This document shows positions 8,177 through 17,405 of a DNA stretch of 64,000 bases, piece by piece. The stretch is taken from the NCBI RefSeq assembly GCF_017347585.1, contig NZ_AP024480.1:424001-488000 (forward strand), given 5' to 3'. This stretch comes from Caldicellulosiruptor diazotrophicus (lineage in GTDB: Bacteria > Bacillota > Thermoanaerobacteria > Caldicellulosiruptorales > Caldicellulosiruptoraceae). Both the position numbers and the translations under genes were made by a program. The notes under the pieces were generated by a model that was not told the origin of the DNA, did not search any database, and saw only the letters and a program-made list of their open reading frames with translations. Position 1 is the stretch's first letter; each line of letters opens with the position of its first letter.

Positions 8177-9298
8177 CTATACCTTCACAAGCTCATACTC
8201 CAAACTTCCAAGCCCAATCTCTTGAGCATGTTTTAGTGCTACTCTCCAGTCTGTGTCAGGATGAATGCTCTTGAACCTGTCAATTTTTCCATCAACCTCT
8301 ATGTGTTTTGCCTTTTCAAGTGCAGAGCCAGCCGGTATGAACGTAGAGTTATTTACAAGGTCAACACATGCCTTGTCAAGCGCAACAGGGTCAAATGACG
8401 CTGCAATACCAATATCAGGTGCAACAGGAATATCATTGTGTGACCAGCAGTCACAGTCAGGCGAAATGTTCATGACAAAGTTTATGTGAAAATTGGGTTT
8501 GTCTTTTAAAACTGCATAGGTATACTCAGCAATCTTTTCGCTTGCGATTGACGCTGCCTCATCCCATCTTACAGTTGCCGCTTCAAACTGGCACACAGCA
8601 ACGCACTGGCCGCATCCAACACACTTTTCATAGCTAATTACCGCTTTTTTCTTCTCATTCAAAGTTATAGCAAGCTGTGCGCAGCTTTTGACACACATTC
8701 CGCAGCCAACACATTTTGATGTCTTTATAACCGGCTTTGAGGATGAGTGCATAAAAAGCTTTCCGCCGCGCGAGCCCGAACCCATTCCAATGTTTTTGAT
8801 AGCACCACCAAACCCTGTCATCTCATGACCTTTAAAGTGGTTCATTGAGATTATAATATCAGCATCTGCAATGGCAGAGCCAATCTTTGCTTTTTGAGTA
8901 TGTTTAAGGTTCACCTCAATCTCTCTGTACTCTGTTCCTTTCAGACCATCTGCGATGATTACATGACAACCAAGTACAAGCGGGTTAAACCCATTTTCAT
9001 ACGCAGCTTCTAAGTGGTCCAGAGCATTGCTTCTTCTTCCCGTGTAAAGTGTGTTCGCATCTGTCACGAACGGTTTTCCACCAAGACTTTTGATGAGTTT
9101 TACAATCCTTGCGACATAGTTAGGTCTTATATACGCAAGGTTTCCTGGTTCTCCAAAGTGGACCTTGATAGCGACAAACTTGTTTTTAAAATCGATTGTT
9201 TCAATCCCTGCCTTTTTCACAAGGTTCTCAAGCTTATCAAGCATATTATACCCTGGTTTTGTTTTAAAGTCTGTAAAATATACCTTTGATTTTGCCAT
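8177..9298 (-). CDS. DUF362 protein with two [4Fe-4S] clusters
   Basis: 373 residues. The N-terminal DUF362 domain includes KVHFGEPGNLAYIRPNYV, FVTDANTLYTGRRSNA and NHFKGHEMTGFGGAIKNIG. It is interrupted by a bacterial-type ferredoxin insert with CVGCGMCVKSC and CVGCGQCVAVC, enough cysteines for two [4Fe-4S] clusters. Family members are common in anaerobes, and their reaction is not established. A cytoplasmic redox role is inferred. It has no signal peptide. It lies upstream of the riboswitch and citrate synthase on the same strand, but the 210-base gap holds the riboswitch, so it is probably a separate unit. Confidence 0.85.
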   Translation of the reverse strand: MAKSKVYFTDFKTKPGYNMLDKLENLVKKAGIETIDFKNKFVAIKVHFGEPGNLAYIRPNYVARIVKLIKSLGGKPFVTDANTLYTGRRSNALDHLEAAYENGFNPLVLGCHVIIADGLKGTEYREIEVNLKHTQKAKIGSAIADADIIISMNHFKGHEMTGFGGAIKNIGMGSGSRGGKLFMHSSSKPVIKTSKCVGCGMCVKSCAQLAITLNEKKKAVISYEKCVGCGQCVAVCQFEAATVRWDEAASIASEKIAEYTYAVLKDKPNFHINFVMNISPDCDCWSHNDIPVAPDIGIAASFDPVALDKACVDLVNNSTFIPAGSALEKAKHIEVDGKIDRFKSIHPDTDWRVALKHAQEIGLGSLEYELVKV

Positions 9299-9470
9299 TT
9301 TCCCTTTTCAACTCCTTTCAAAATTTTCGGGTAAGTAAAATTATAATCCTTTTTTGAAATTTGTGAATAGCTATAATTTAGCTGATGGTTGCAAAATGTT
9401 GATGTGTGCCTTTGCAAGTTATAGTATAATAGTGAAAAGTAGAGGAATACAAGAATGCACTTTTTTGATA

Positions 9471-9515
9471 TAAGGTATCAGAAATGATACCTTATAAAAT
9501 GTTCTTGCGCAAGAA
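9471..9515. repeat. Two tandem perfect inverted repeats upstream of pabA
   Basis: TAAGGTATCA-GAAA-TGATACCTTA (9471-9494) is a perfect 10-bp stem with a GAAA tetraloop. TTCTTGCGCAAGAA (9502-9515) is a perfect 14-base palindrome directly before the ribosome site. The first looks like an RNA hairpin, the second like a protein-binding site. A TATAAT lies at 9425-9430, so both would sit in the leader. Confidence 0.5.
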
Positions 9516-9533
9516 AAAGAGGGTGTGTTTATA

Positions 9534-10097
9534 ATGAAGGTGTTGATTGTTGACAATTTTGATTCGTTTACGTATAATCTCTACAACTATTTTTTAAGAC
9601 TCAAAGTGTCTACCATTGTGATAAACCGTGACAAGCTTGTTATAGAAGATATTTACAAGCTAAACCCGACTCACATTGTTCTTTCTCCTGGACCAGGAAG
9701 ACCTACTGACGATAATATTTTGTTTGAAATCATAGATAAATTTAAAGAATCAAAAAATATTCTTGGTGTATGCCTTGGACATCAAGCAATTGGCATGTTC
9801 TTTGGGGCAAAGTTAAAGAAGGCAAAAAGGCCTATGCACGGTATTATTGATACAATATTTCACGATAAAAAAGGAGTATTTGAAAAACTCAAAAACCCTC
9901 TTCGTGTTGTGCGATACCACTCTCTTGTGATAGATGATGTTGACAGCACACAACTTACCATCACAGCAGTATCAAAAGAGGGAGAGGTTATGGGTATAAG
10001 ACACAAAAGGTTTAAAATAGAAGGTGTGCAGTTTCATCCTGAGTCAATTGCAACTCAGCATGGACTTTTGATGCTTAAAAATTTTTTAAAAGGGTGA
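9534..10097 (+). CDS. pabA: Aminodeoxychorismate synthase glutaminase subunit
   Basis: 187 residues from the ATG at 9534. A GTG three codons earlier is too close to the AAGAGGG ribosome site. Class I glutamine amidotransferase: DNFDSFTYNL at the start, the oxyanion segment LSPGPGRP, the nucleophile Cys in LGVCLGHQAIG and the His/Glu pair in VQFHPES. It delivers ammonia from glutamine to PabB to make 4-amino-4-deoxychorismate, a folate precursor. TrpG is nearly identical in sequence type. The adjacent pabB and pabC point to folate, though a dual role is possible. Confidence 0.88.
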   Translation: MKVLIVDNFDSFTYNLYNYFLRLKVSTIVINRDKLVIEDIYKLNPTHIVLSPGPGRPTDDNILFEIIDKFKESKNILGVCLGHQAIGMFFGAKLKKAKRPMHGIIDTIFHDKKGVFEKLKNPLRVVRYHSLVIDDVDSTQLTITAVSKEGEVMGIRHKRFKIEGVQFHPESIATQHGLLMLKNFLKG

Positions 10098-10106
10098 AAA
10101 ATAAAA

Positions 10107-11426
10107 GTGAAGATTTTAGTTTACAACACAGTAACTGACCCATTTATGATTTTTTATTATTTGAAAACTGATTTTTCAGTTTTGCTTGAAAGTAATATGC
10201 TAAGTAAAAAGTATGGAAGATATTCCTTTTTGTTTTTAAAGCCTAAAGAAGTTTTTATTTTAAATGAAGAGGATGATGTTTTTGAGTATTTAACTCAGCT
10301 TTCAAACAAAGTGACAGACAAATATAACTATTCCGACTTTGTCTTCAATGGAGGTTTTGCAGGATACTTTTCTTACAACTTTGGTGTTGACCTTTTTAAA
10401 ATTAAAAGGAAGAAAGATACTTCTCTTGTTCCAAAAGCATATTTTGGATATTTTGAGGATTTTTTGATTATTGACCACTTTGAAAAAAAGACATATGCTT
10501 CTTTCACATCAAAAGCCTTAGCAATGGAATTTGAAGAGATACTAAAAAATGAAAACCTTGCCCTGCCAAGCTTTAAAAAGTCTGAGGTTGAAAGAGCTTG
10601 GTGCAACTTTGAAAAGTCAGAATACATGCAGGCAGTGAAAAGAATAAAGGATTATATTTTTGAAGGTGATGTTTACCAAGTAAATCTTTCACAGCGCTTT
10701 TTTGTAAAAGGAGTATTTGATCCTGACTTTTTGTATTTTGACCTCAGAAAAAGAAACTATGGCTGTTACCATGCGTATATAAAGTTTCCAAAAGCATCTA
10801 TCATATCAACATCGCCCGAACTTTTTTTGAGGAAAAGAGGAGATACCATCATAACCAAACCGATAAAAGGTACATCTAAGCGTGGAAAGACTCCAGAAGA
10901 AGATAGAGCTTTGAGAGATCGACTATATAACAATATTAAGTGCAGGTCTGAACTTTTGATGATTGTTGACCTTGAGAGAAACGACTTTGCAAAGATATGT
11001 TTGCCAGAATCCATTGAAGTTGTAAAACTCTTTGATGTTGAAGAATATTCAACAGTTTTTCATCTTGTCTCAACCATAAAGGGAAAGCTTCTAAAGGGTA
11101 TGGATTTAAAAAGAATAATTGAAGCAACCTTCCCAGGCGGATCAATAACAGGTGCACCAAAGCTAAATGCTATAAAGATTATAGAGGAACTTGAGAAGTG
11201 TCCGCGAGGGATATACTGTGGCTCTATTGGTTATATCTCAAACAATTTCAACATGGATTTTAACATTGCAATAAGAACGCTTGTTATAGAAGAGGACACA
11301 GCATATTTTAGTGTTGGAGGCGGAATTGTTTGGGACTCCCAAGAAGAAGAAGAGTGGTGGGAGACAATCTACAAAGGGAGCCCGTTTTTAGAACTTTTGG
11401 GAATAAATGATTTTACGGGTGTGTAA
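10107..11426 (+). CDS. pabB: Aminodeoxychorismate synthase component I
   Basis: 439 residues, GTG start 9 bases after pabA. It belongs to the chorismate-binding enzyme family, with KRIKDYIFEGDVYQVNLSQ, SPELFLR, the KPIKGTSKRG block and the GGSITGAPK and FNIAIRT motifs in the C-terminal half. With PabA it converts chorismate and glutamine-derived ammonia to aminodeoxychorismate. The PIKGT motif carries the lysine typical of PabB (anthranilate synthases have PIAGT), which argues against TrpE. The end overlaps the region holding the pabC ribosome site. Confidence 0.9.
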   Translation: MKILVYNTVTDPFMIFYYLKTDFSVLLESNMLSKKYGRYSFLFLKPKEVFILNEEDDVFEYLTQLSNKVTDKYNYSDFVFNGGFAGYFSYNFGVDLFKIKRKKDTSLVPKAYFGYFEDFLIIDHFEKKTYASFTSKALAMEFEEILKNENLALPSFKKSEVERAWCNFEKSEYMQAVKRIKDYIFEGDVYQVNLSQRFFVKGVFDPDFLYFDLRKRNYGCYHAYIKFPKASIISTSPELFLRKRGDTIITKPIKGTSKRGKTPEEDRALRDRLYNNIKCRSELLMIVDLERNDFAKICLPESIEVVKLFDVEEYSTVFHLVSTIKGKLLKGMDLKRIIEATFPGGSITGAPKLNAIKIIEELEKCPRGIYCGSIGYISNNFNMDFNIAIRTLVIEEDTAYFSVGGGIVWDSQEEEEWWETIYKGSPFLELLGINDFTGV

Positions 11427-11442
11427 AGAGGAGGCTGAAATT

Positions 11443-12195
11443 TTGGAGGAGTTTTTTCAGTCGTATAGCTTTGGGTTAGTTCCTTTTGAGACAATTTATT
11501 TTGACAAAAAAGGTGTGCATTTTTTGTTTGAGCATTTTAAAAGATTTAAAAGAGCTTTCTGGATACTTGGACTTGGGTGTGATTTAGAGTTTGAAAAGTT
11601 CAAGGAAGCTATAGAAAGGTATATAGTTTCTTGTGGCAAAGACTATGGTGGGGTAAGAATTTTTTATGTTGATGGCAATTTGATTTTTGCTCAAAAAGAA
11701 ATAAGGTATAGCAAAAATCTTTTCCAAAAAGGATTTGAGCTGAAAATTGCACGGACAAGAAAGGATAACGCTAATATACTCAACTATATAAAAACTACCA
11801 ATATAGGTGTCAATTTAATCGAAGAAAAAAGTGCTAAGAAAAAAGGATTTGACAGCTGTCTTTTTCTCAATCAAGATGACTTTGTATGCGAGGCAGCGTT
11901 TTCCAACATCTTTTTTAGAAAAGATAAGGTGATTTACACACCTCACATTTCGTGCGGCTTGCTTCCTGGCATTGTAAGAAAACATGTAATAAGAGTATCT
12001 GAAAAGTTAGGATATATGGTAAGAAAGTTGTGCCTGAAAATAGATGATATCAAAGATATGGATGAGTGTTTTATTACAAGCAGCATAGCTGGTATTTTCC
12101 CTGTTTTGCGGATTGAAGATATAGAGTTTAAACAACGAGATTTTACAGAGTATTTACTGGGCATGGATGAATTTTATCGTCCGTGGATATGTTAA
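11443..12195 (+). CDS. pabC: Aminodeoxychorismate lyase
   Basis: About 250 residues from a TTG at 11443, preceded by AAAGAGGAGG at the normal 8-base spacing. The frame is open back to an ATG at 11407 inside pabB, which has no ribosome site. Fold-type IV PLP enzyme: the candidate PLP lysine is in LNYIKTTN, with CEAAFSNIFF and phosphate-binding ITSSIAGIFPV later. It releases pyruvate from aminodeoxychorismate to give p-aminobenzoate. Branched-chain aminotransferase is the family alternative, but the pabAB context and short length decide for PabC. Confidence 0.83.
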   Translation: MEEFFQSYSFGLVPFETIYFDKKGVHFLFEHFKRFKRAFWILGLGCDLEFEKFKEAIERYIVSCGKDYGGVRIFYVDGNLIFAQKEIRYSKNLFQKGFELKIARTRKDNANILNYIKTTNIGVNLIEEKSAKKKGFDSCLFLNQDDFVCEAAFSNIFFRKDKVIYTPHISCGLLPGIVRKHVIRVSEKLGYMVRKLCLKIDDIKDMDECFITSSIAGIFPVLRIEDIEFKQRDFTEYLLGMDEFYRPWIC

Positions 12196-12219
12196 AAGAT
12201 AACAAACGAAAAAAATGGA

Positions 12220-12246
12220 CTGCTCAATCCTTTTAGTTTTGAGCAG
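12220..12246. terminator. Convergent terminator between pabC and the redox operon
   Basis: CTGCTCAA (12220-12227) pairs with TTGAGCAG (12239-12246). On the minus strand it is followed by CCATTTTTTTCG. On the plus strand the T-run is weaker and displaced (12255-12263). Confidence 0.7.
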
Positions 12247-12258
12247 CCCGTGTACTTT

Positions 12259-13539
12259 TTAATTTTGTGCCGACTCATCATTTTCAATTTTTGCCTTACT
12301 GAGTGCATCTTCAACTGCCATGATAATACCATAAGACGTTCTTGTCGCACCAGAGATAATATCAACATTTGTTGATTGAGACTCTATTATCTCTTTTGGA
12401 ATAATCTCAAATGGTAGCTGGGCAAAATTTGGTGTCTCCTGATGAGAGATTATCTTAATATCTGTAATTTTATCATTTTTAATTATAACCTGAACGACAA
12501 GCCCTGGTCTGTATCCAAAACCCTCACCTGTGTATATTCCATCTTTGTAAATTTTAGGAGTAGATTTTTGTGTAGTAGCCTGGGAATTTTTGCTGCCAAA
12601 GCTTGTGTTTTTTGATTCTGTTTGGTTTTCTCTTGAGTCTTTATTATTTTCAGTTCGAATGCTTTGTGAAAAAGTTGTTGAAGGTTTTGCAGATACAAAT
12701 TTTTTGTTCAATGGCTCAACAGAAGAAGTAGCAAAAAAACTTGCAACTGAAAACACGCCTGCAATGGCTGCGGCAGAAGTATACCGTGGGTCTATTTTGG
12801 TCTTTGTGATGTTCAGCTCAATATTTAACCTTGGACAGCTTTCAATACATTTTACACACGCTATGCACTCGCCTTTGTAATTTTCGACGTTGCTCATATC
12901 TATTCCCATTGGGCACGCGATACTACATATTCTGCACTTTCCACAGTTTTTGTCTGCCTTTTTGACAAATAAAAGTTTTGCTCTGGAGATTATATTAAAG
13001 ATTGCACCAAGTGGACAGAAGTATCTGCAATGGGCTCTGTTTACAAAAAGGCTCAAGATTAATACAAATGCAAAAAATATAAAGCTTGGCAAGTATGTCT
13101 TTATATCAAAATTCAAAGAAAGCAGGTTGTCAAAGGCATTCCAGGGGTCAGCATAAGAAGTTTTACCAAATGTCCACACAATCACAATAAGATAAGTAAG
13201 CACCAGATATTTTAACATTTTAAGAAAATTATCTAATTTTTTAGGCATATCAAATGTCTTTTTAAAGAGTTTCTTGCCTAAAAAATGTACCCATTCTAAA
13301 ATGCTTCCGAACGCACATACCCAGCCGCAAAAAAATCTTCCCAGAAAGATTGTGATAATTAAGGTTATAATAAGCATTATAAAGTTTTGATTAAATAAAA
13401 AATTTTCCTTGCCCAAAAATGCTAAATACAGACTTTTTATTTGAGATAAAAGCATTGCAAAAGAAAAAGGAAAGAAGATAAATGAAATAAGCTGGATAAA
13501 AAATCTTAAAATTTGTGTTGGCATTACTCTTTTTGTCAC
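12259..13539 (-). CDS. Membrane ferredoxin with C-terminal FMN-binding domain (NapH/NosR-like)
   Basis: 426 residues. The N-terminal half has about five membrane segments, with cysteine motifs FFCGWVCAFGS and HCRYFCPLGA of the NapH/NosR group. Two [4Fe-4S] motifs follow, CGKCRICSIACP and CIACVKCIESCP. After a Ser/Asn/Gln-rich linker (about residues 275-330) comes an FMN_bind domain ending in DIISGATRTSYG, where the Thr of SGAT is the covalent FMN site in this family. It probably carries electrons through the membrane to an external flavin. The next gene upstream in the transcript is apbE, the enzyme that attaches that FMN, overlapping by 4 bases. The physiological partner is unknown. Confidence 0.85.
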   Translation of the reverse strand: MTKRVMPTQILRFFIQLISFIFFPFSFAMLLSQIKSLYLAFLGKENFLFNQNFIMLIITLIITIFLGRFFCGWVCAFGSILEWVHFLGKKLFKKTFDMPKKLDNFLKMLKYLVLTYLIVIVWTFGKTSYADPWNAFDNLLSLNFDIKTYLPSFIFFAFVLILSLFVNRAHCRYFCPLGAIFNIISRAKLLFVKKADKNCGKCRICSIACPMGIDMSNVENYKGECIACVKCIESCPRLNIELNITKTKIDPRYTSAAAIAGVFSVASFFATSSVEPLNKKFVSAKPSTTFSQSIRTENNKDSRENQTESKNTSFGSKNSQATTQKSTPKIYKDGIYTGEGFGYRPGLVVQVIIKNDKITDIKIISHQETPNFAQLPFEIIPKEIIESQSTNVDIISGATRTSYGIIMAVEDALSKAKIENDESAQN

Positions 13540-14528
13540 AGAACAATCACCTCATTTGTCTTGATAACTCTAAATGAGCTATCGCACAGGGTAAACCTTT
13601 GTGCAAGCCCTGGTGTTATATATATTTCTCGAAAAGAAGTAGCAACTACTGCTTCAATGTTTTTGCTGTCCTGTATGAAGTTTATGGCCTTTTTAAATCC
13701 CATTGCAAAAAGAGCTGTAGACATCGCATCAGCAAATGTTGAATTTGTATCTACAACGGTTATACTTACAATGTCATCATTTACAGGCAATCCTGTTTTT
13801 GGATTGATTATGTGGGAAAATTTTTTGCCGTCAATTGTAAAATACCTTTCATAACTTGCGGATGTTACAACTGAAGTACTACCAAGCTCTAAAAAACCCA
13901 GCACATCTTCTCTTGTTTTAAAAGGATGCCGAATTCCCACCTTCCAAAAGTTTTCATTATTTTTTTTCCCAACAGTCAATATATGCCCGCCAAGGTCGAC
14001 GATTGCTGAGTTTATACCCTCCTGTTCAAAAATCTCACGTATCTTGTCTGCTACAAAACCTTTAGCAATGGCTCCAAAGTCAAGGTTGACTTTGTTTTTA
14101 AGCTTTACTTTGTAGTTTGGTAAAAGCTGCACATTGACTGATCCTGAAAAAGCAAGAGCAAGTTCTATTTCATCTTTTGCTGGCATCTGATTTTTTTGTT
14201 TTGCTTCTTTCCAAACATCCATAAGTCTTTTTACAGTTATATCAAAATAGCCTTCTGAAAATAGGCTGTACTCAACAGATTTTTTTATAAGATCATAAAC
14301 CTCCGGGCAAACTTTTATTGGGATGTAATTTCCGTATCTATTCAATTTTGATACCAAACTTTTGGGCTTAAAAACCGATAACTTATTTTCCATATCTAAG
14401 ATGATTCTGTGAGCCCTGTCAAATACACTTACAAAGTTTGGTTGATAAAAGATAAAATTAATATCCGTGCCAAATGCAAATATTGATTTTATAATTTTTG
14501 TTTTATTTAAAATTAAAGCTGTGTCCAT
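13536..14528 (-). CDS. apbE: FAD:protein FMN transferase
   Basis: 330 residues, ApbE family. Conserved blocks visible are NKVNLDFGAIAKGFVADKI, INSAIVDLGGHI, HIINPKTGLPV and the Mg-binding TFADAMSTALFAMG. It moves FMN from FAD onto a threonine of target proteins. The gene immediately downstream encodes a protein with the matching SGAT site, and the reading frames overlap by 4 bases. Most ApbE proteins are exported lipoproteins; this one has no clear lipobox and only a weak N-terminal hydrophobic stretch (IIKSIFAFG), so its location is uncertain. Confidence 0.9.
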   Translation of the reverse strand: MDTALILNKTKIIKSIFAFGTDINFIFYQPNFVSVFDRAHRIILDMENKLSVFKPKSLVSKLNRYGNYIPIKVCPEVYDLIKKSVEYSLFSEGYFDITVKRLMDVWKEAKQKNQMPAKDEIELALAFSGSVNVQLLPNYKVKLKNKVNLDFGAIAKGFVADKIREIFEQEGINSAIVDLGGHILTVGKKNNENFWKVGIRHPFKTREDVLGFLELGSTSVVTSASYERYFTIDGKKFSHIINPKTGLPVNDDIVSITVVDTNSTFADAMSTALFAMGFKKAINFIQDSKNIEAVVATSFREIYITPGLAQRFTLCDSSFRVIKTNEVIVL

Positions 14529-14653
14529 CGTAGTTTTTTTTTAAGCTCCTTCTGTACAATTTTTTTTGTAATATCTATTATAAGGCAAAAAAAGAGAGGA
14601 TATGTGAACAAATTGTGAAAAGATTGTAAAAGGAAATTAAAAAATTGTGAAAT

Positions 14654-15256
14654 TTAATTTTCAAGAATTTTTCGAATTGTGGACAAAAGAAGAGGTTTTA
14701 CCTTTTCGATAGAATCAGGTTCATTATTTACAATGCTCGAGTAAGTGAGCGAACTTACAAGCTCAAGTATCATAAAAACAACTATCTCAAGTTCTTCTTG
14801 GGTATAGTTTGTATTAAAATTTTTTAAGAACATCTCTTTTGCTCTTTTTAATTCTGTGAACTGTTCATTATCTGTAATTTTTTTATAAAATACCCAAGAA
14901 AAGTCCTTTTTTAAAAATTTAAAAAGAACTCTGTTTTTACTCAAATAGTCTATAATATACTCAAGAAAATAAAGAAATTTGTCAACAGGTGATGTAAAAT
15001 CTTTTGTAGATACCTCTTGCAATGCTTTTTTAACAATCTCACTACTTTTCTTGAGAATTAGTTTTTCAAGAATATCCTCTTTATCCTTGAAATAAAGATA
15101 AAAAGTTCCCTTTGCAACGCCAGCTTTCTTTACTATTTCATCTATTGCAGTAGCTGTGATTCCTTTTTCAATAAAAAGATTGTATGCAGCCTCCAAAAGC
15201 TTATTTTCCTTAATTAATTTTTTTTGAGTTCTTTTCCCTTCTTTTCTAAGAAACAT
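14654..15256 (-). CDS. TetR/AcrR family transcriptional regulator
   Basis: 200 residues. The N-terminal helix-turn-helix (about 18-60) has ITATAIDEIVKKAGVAKGTFYLYFKDKEDIL, the TetR signature. The C-terminal helical ligand domain is not recognisable. AAAGGGA precedes the start. It lies upstream of apbE and the FMN-binding ferredoxin on the same strand (126-base gap), so it probably regulates that pair and perhaps itself. The effector is unknown. Confidence 0.88.
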   Translation of the reverse strand: MFLRKEGKRTQKKLIKENKLLEAAYNLFIEKGITATAIDEIVKKAGVAKGTFYLYFKDKEDILEKLILKKSSEIVKKALQEVSTKDFTSPVDKFLYFLEYIIDYLSKNRVLFKFLKKDFSWVFYKKITDNEQFTELKRAKEMFLKNFNTNYTQEELEIVVFMILELVSSLTYSSIVNNEPDSIEKVKPLLLSTIRKILEN

Positions 15257-15295
15257 TTACAATCCCTTTCTTTTAAAATTGAAAATACTTTGCTA

Positions 15296-16108
15296 TCAAA
15301 CATTATATCTTATAAATCCTATGCTTTCAAACCATTTTTCGCAGAGCTTTGTCCACTCTTTGACATGTAGAATGTCATCGGCAAGACCAAGTCCGTGTCT
15401 TCCATGAGGGAAGATGTGAAGTTCAAACGGTATTTTATATTTTTTTAGAGCCATTGCAAACAAGAGAGAGTTTTCGACAGAAACGCTACTATCATCGCTT
15501 GTATGCCACAAGAATGTTGGTGGTGTGTTGCTTGAAACCATGTTGTGGGATGAAAGAGTCCAAACTAAAACTGGGTCTGGGTTTTCGCCAAGCAAGGCCT
15601 TTTTGCTGCCTTCATGTGCATACTCGGCAAGGCTTATAACAGGATAGCACAGAACCATACAGTCGGGTCTGCTTGAAATTCTTTCCACAGGGTCATTATT
15701 TTTCTTGTCACCGCTGTCAAAATGTGTACCAGCCAAAGACGCCAAGTGCCCACCTGCAGAAAAGCCCAAAACACCAATTCTGTTTGGGTCAATGTTCCAT
15801 TTTTTTGAAAAGTATCTTACAAGTCTAATTGATCTTTTGGCATCCAAAAGAGGAGCAGGGTGTTTGTAAGGCTGTACTCTGTAGTTTAGTACAAATGCTG
15901 AAATTCCAATAGAGTTTAACCACAGGCAAACGGGTTCTGATTCATGTTGTGCTCTGTGTGTGTACCCGCCGCCAGGAAATACAATTATGCAAGGTAGCTG
16001 ATTGCTACTTTCAATTATGAATGGCACAAGATGGGGTATAAAAGGGTTTGCAGAGTCAAAAAGAGGAATATCATTTTGATTTTCCCAAAGTGGTATCACA
16101 TTTATCAT
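15296..16108 (-). CDS. Alpha/beta hydrolase, acetyl-esterase-like
   Basis: 270 residues. The oxyanion segment is VFPGGGYTHRA, the nucleophile serine is in IGVLGFSAGGHLAS, the acid is probably the Asp pair in HTSDDSSVSVENS, and the catalytic histidine is in PHGRHGLGL. This is the BD-FAE/acetyl-xylan-esterase-like layout of soluble esterases found with hemicellulose genes. No signal peptide, so it is cytoplasmic and would act on imported acetylated oligosaccharides; that substrate is inferred. It is 39 bases upstream of the TetR gene on the same strand. Confidence 0.8.
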   Translation of the reverse strand: MINVIPLWENQNDIPLFDSANPFIPHLVPFIIESSNQLPCIIVFPGGGYTHRAQHESEPVCLWLNSIGISAFVLNYRVQPYKHPAPLLDAKRSIRLVRYFSKKWNIDPNRIGVLGFSAGGHLASLAGTHFDSGDKKNNDPVERISSRPDCMVLCYPVISLAEYAHEGSKKALLGENPDPVLVWTLSSHNMVSSNTPPTFLWHTSDDSSVSVENSLLFAMALKKYKIPFELHIFPHGRHGLGLADDILHVKEWTKLCEKWFESIGFIRYNV

Positions 16109-16195
16109 CCCTTCTTAAGAAGATTTTGGTAGGCTTATTTTATGTATTGCTTATAAAAGAATTATAATACTATTTTCCATGTTTGCAAGTTTTGA

Positions 16196-16224
16196 TTGAA
16201 ATTAAACCTCTTGCGCATTATAAT
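16196..16224 (+). promoter_or_regulatory. Sigma-A promoter of the TDT transporter gene
   Basis: TTGAAA (16196-16201), a 17-base spacer, then TATAAT (16219-16224). The gene starts 40 bases further on. Confidence 0.75.
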
Positions 16225-16264
16225 ATAATTATATTCTTATACAATTATGAAAGGTGGTAAAAAA

Positions 16265-17311
16265 ATGATGAAAAATATTATCAAAAACTTTTATCCCTCA
16301 TGGTTTGTTGTTTGCATGGGTACAGGTATTATAGCAAATCTTTTTAAGGCTATTGGTCAGGATTTCTTATCTTATACATTCACCTTGATTAACATTATAT
16401 TTTTTGCGATAATCTTTTTAATTTGGTTTTTGAGATGGTTTGTGGGATTTGAAAATGTAAAGAAAGACCTTGAAAATCCACTTTTATCAAACTACTTTGC
16501 CACAATGCCAATTTCTCTTATGATTATAGGATTGAACATTTTAGTCAATAAATTATACTTTGGTAGTGACTTTTCAGTTGCTTTTGCAAAGTTTTCATTC
16601 TATACGGGAAGTTTTCTTATGGTAGTATTTTCAATAATCACATTCGTAGTTCATCTTTCTCACAAGGAGATACCAAGTTCAATTTTGAACTTTGCATATT
16701 TTATGCCACCTGTTGGAAATATAATAGCACCTATACTTGGAAATGAAATTATCAACAGAAATGTACTTGATGGCAATGAAAAAAGTATAATAACTTTTAT
16801 AAATTTAGCTATGTTTGGAATAGGATTTATACTATTTTTGACCTATTTGCCTATAATCAAAGGAAGATTTATTTTGCAGGAACCCATTGAAAAAGGGCAT
16901 TTTCCAACAATGTTTATTCTACTTGCACCTGTTGGTGCATCAATTGTTGCTATAAAAGGTTTTGCCCAGAGCTTCAAGGTAGCAGGACTTGTAAATGATA
17001 CATTTTTGCCCATCCTGTTTAACATAGGAGCAACAATGCTTTGGGGATTTGGACTTTGGATCTTTATAGCACTGATTGTACTGTGGATAAGAAGTCTTAA
17101 AACAGAAATTCCCTTTAGCCTTGCATACTGGGCATATATATTCCCAGTTGGCATATTTGCGCTTGCAAGTTTTAAGGTAAACTTAAGTTTCAATTTTTCA
17201 ACAATAAATTGGTTTTCAAAGGCTATTGTTTGGATTTTGTTGATTGTTTGGATATATAATATCTTGATGACACTAAAAAACGTGTTTAACAAGAAGCTTT
17301 TGACAAGATAA
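16265..17311 (+). CDS. TDT-family transporter (TehA/Mae1-like)
   Basis: About 348 residues from the ATG at 16265. An in-frame ATG at 16247 is rejected because the ribosome site AAAGGTGG lies inside it. About ten hydrophobic membrane segments follow, with the family opening FYPSWFVVCMGTGIIA and the central YFMPPVGNIIAPILGNE and FILLAPVGASIVAIKGFA. TDT members move C4-dicarboxylates, sulfite or tellurite-linked anions, or act as anion channels. The substrate cannot be told here. It has its own promoter and terminator, so it is monocistronic. Confidence 0.83.
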   Translation: MMKNIIKNFYPSWFVVCMGTGIIANLFKAIGQDFLSYTFTLINIIFFAIIFLIWFLRWFVGFENVKKDLENPLLSNYFATMPISLMIIGLNILVNKLYFGSDFSVAFAKFSFYTGSFLMVVFSIITFVVHLSHKEIPSSILNFAYFMPPVGNIIAPILGNEIINRNVLDGNEKSIITFINLAMFGIGFILFLTYLPIIKGRFILQEPIEKGHFPTMFILLAPVGASIVAIKGFAQSFKVAGLVNDTFLPILFNIGATMLWGFGLWIFIALIVLWIRSLKTEIPFSLAYWAYIFPVGIFALASFKVNLSFNFSTINWFSKAIVWILLIVWIYNILMTLKNVFNKKLLTR

Positions 17312-17344
17312 AAACAGTATTACAAATCTATGAATAAAACAATC

Positions 17345-17386
17345 AAGCCACGGGAAGCTCGAAAATGCAAATCCTGTGGCTTTTTT
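17345..17386 (+). terminator. Terminator of the TDT transporter gene
   Basis: AAGCCACGGGA (from 17345) pairs with TCCTGTGGCTT, followed by TTTTT to 17386. Confidence 0.85.
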
Positions 17387-17405
17387 GTTCATATTTTATA
17401 AGAAT

